DNA from: Pseudomonas sp. URMO17WK12:I2
GTDB lineage: Bacteria; Pseudomonadota; Gammaproteobacteria; Pseudomonadales; Pseudomonadaceae
Direction: 5' to 3'
Assembly: GCF_003253735.1 (NCBI RefSeq)
Contig: NZ_QKYW01000001.1
Span: 372,001 to 436,000 of the forward strand
DNA: 64,000 bases
A program made the translations under genes and the position numbers. Positions 63,051-64,000 of the stretch are shown here, one piece after another; the first letter of the stretch is position 1; every line of letters starts with the position of its first letter. The notes below the pieces were generated by a model. The model was not told the origin of the DNA. It worked only from the letters and a program-made list of their open reading frames with translations, and did no database searches.

Positions 63051-63338
63051 ATGACCCTGACACTGGTTGCCACCCTCACCGCCCGAAGCGGCCAGGCCGA
63101 CATCGTCGAAGCGGGTCTGCGCCAACTGGTCAGCGCCAGCCGCGCCGAAGCCGGCTGCCTGCAGTACGACCTGCACCGTCACCAGGACGATACCGATGTC
63201 TTCGTGATGATCGAGCAGTGGCAGGACAGCGCCGCCCTGACCTTTCACCAGAACACCGACCATTACCGCCACTTCAAGGCCTCCTGCGGCGAAGCGTTGC
63301 AGGATGTCGTCCTGCAACCCCTTAACCGTATCGCCTGA
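63051..63338 (+). CDS. Antibiotic biosynthesis monooxygenase (ABM) domain protein
   Basis: 95 residues from [20 protein letters not shown], with GGAG eight bases upstream; an ATG at 63021 is less well placed. A single dimeric ferredoxin-like ABM/YgiN domain: [18 protein letters not shown] (about 30-47) and [19 protein letters not shown] (about 52-70). Such proteins act as quinol monooxygenases or as accessory proteins to oxidoreductases. It lies 14 bases before the alcohol dehydrogenase and is probably cotranscribed with it. Confidence 0.88.
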   Translation: MTLTLVATLTARSGQADIVEAGLRQLVSASRAEAGCLQYDLHRHQDDTDVFVMIEQWQDSAALTFHQNTDHYRHFKASCGEALQDVVLQPLNRIA

Positions 63339-63352
63339 TTGCGAGGAAAACC

Positions 63353-64000
63353 ATGAAAGCCGTCGCCTACCACCAGTCATTGCCCATCGATAATCCCCAG
63401 GCCCTGCAGGACGTCCAACTGGATGCGCCAACACCCGGCCCGCGCGACCTGCTCGTCGAGGTGAAAGCCATCTCGGTCAACCCGGTGGACACCAAGATCC
63501 GTCGCAACGTGGCGCCCGAGGCCGGCCAGCCCAAGGTGCTCGGCTGGGATGCCACCGGCGTGGTCAAGGCTGTTGGCAGCGAGGTAACGCTGTTCAAGGT
63601 CGGTGACCAAGTGGCCTACGCCGGTGCCATCAACCGCGCCGGGGCCAACAGCGAGCTGCATGTGGTCGACGAGCGCATCGTCGGGCGCAAACCGGCCAGC
63701 CTGCCGTTCGCCGAAGCCGCTGCCCTGCCGCTGACCGCCATCACCGCCTGGGAACTGTTGTTCGACCGCCTGCAAGTGGCTGACGGCAGCGCCGATCAGG
63801 GCCAGAGCCTGCTGGTCATCGGCGCGGCCGGTGGCGTCGGTTCGATACTGGTGCAACTGGCCCGCCAGCTCACCGGGCTGACCGTGATCGGCACCGCTTC
63901 GCGCCCGGAAACCGAGGCCTGGGTACGCGAGCTCGGCGCCCACCACGTGATCGATCACCGCAAGCCGCTGAACGAAGAACTGGCGCGTATCGGCATCCCC
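63353..64000 (+). CDS. Zinc-type alcohol dehydrogenase family / quinone oxidoreductase-like protein, 3'-truncated by the window
   Basis: The first 216 codons are in the window; no stop is reached. Medium-chain reductase fold: N-terminal GroES-like domain ([48 protein letters not shown]) and the Rossmann loop [19 protein letters not shown] (about 158-176). The usual catalytic zinc Cys/His are not seen at their normal places, so it groups with the zinc-independent quinone oxidoreductase-like (adh_fam_1) proteins. AGGA precedes the ATG. Second gene after the ABM protein. Confidence 0.9.
   Translation, partial: MKAVAYHQSLPIDNPQALQDVQLDAPTPGPRDLLVEVKAISVNPVDTKIRRNVAPEAGQPKVLGWDATGVVKAVGSEVTLFKVGDQVAYAGAINRAGANSELHVVDERIVGRKPASLPFAEAAALPLTAITAWELLFDRLQVADGSADQGQSLLVIGAAGGVGSILVQLARQLTGLTVIGTASRPETEAWVRELGAHHVIDHRKPLNEELARIGIP

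Overview
The window is a GC-rich chromosomal segment of a Pseudomonas species (Gammaproteobacteria). Products such as SecG, FtsH, CarA, DapB, RlmE, BamE/OmlA, LldD and the Pa0148-type adenine deaminase read like pseudomonad proteins. The order truB-rbfA-infB-nusA-rimP-tRNA-Leu-secG-tpiA-glmM-folP-ftsH-rlmE, greA-carB-carA-dapB-dnaJ-dnaK-grpE/recN-fur/omlA-rnfH-ratA/smpB-lldR/lldP-lldD-dld is, from memory, the order of the P. aeruginosa PA4742-PA4772 region. Short starts, TTG/GTG starts and 1-4 bp overlaps are common. I see no prophage, insertion sequence with transposase, integron or CRISPR array.

Layout. 1-5150 (minus): translation/transcription operon rimP-nusA-infB-rbfA-truB, with its own sigma70 promoter (5371-5400) and two intrinsic terminators in the leader. 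5453-10906 (minus): tRNA-Leu(GAG), secG, tpiA, glmM, folP, ftsH. 11084-13044: rlmE, yhbY, a DUF4149 membrane protein and greA. 13041-18493 (minus): carB, carA and dapB, with a terminator inside a small leader ORF directly before carA. 18562-22404 (minus): dnaJ, dnaK, grpE with an RpoH-type promoter. 22522-26862: recN (LexA box), fur, omlA/bamE, rnfH, ratA, smpB. 26941-32707: lactate regulon lldR / lldP-lldD-dld with an LldR operator and a near-copy inside lldP. 33031-36636: Lrp-type regulator, DUF2788 protein, globin, rluE, a LysR regulator and a divergent Rid-family protein. 36762-48203: lipA, convergent with lipB-ybeD-dacA-rlpA-mltB-rodA-mrdA-rlmH-rsfS-nadD-proA (lipoate synthesis, cell elongation/peptidoglycan, ribosome maturation, NAD and proline synthesis).

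48447-64000 is more accessory: a DedA-PAP2 fusion, a stand-alone LON-N protein, lrgAB, a lipoprotein with 11 MORN repeats and a C13 (legumain/caspase-like) peptidase domain, two Rossmann/SDR oxidoreductases, a CitMHS transporter, a ChaA antiporter, an adenine deaminase, a copper-handling trio (PCuAC chaperone, PepSY protein, DUF2946 protein), and a LysR regulator divergent from a monooxygenase-fold protein and a truncated alcohol dehydrogenase. The intergenic gaps of this half carry REP-type palindromes and three copies of a short element with terminal inverted repeats, whose internal stem shows compensatory changes between copies.

The observations I rate highest are the dispersed element with a covarying stem, the intragenic LldR operator copy, the MORN-C13 peptidase lipoprotein beside lrgAB, and the leader architectures of carA and rimP-nusA-infB. 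All were read by eye; none has been tested computationally.
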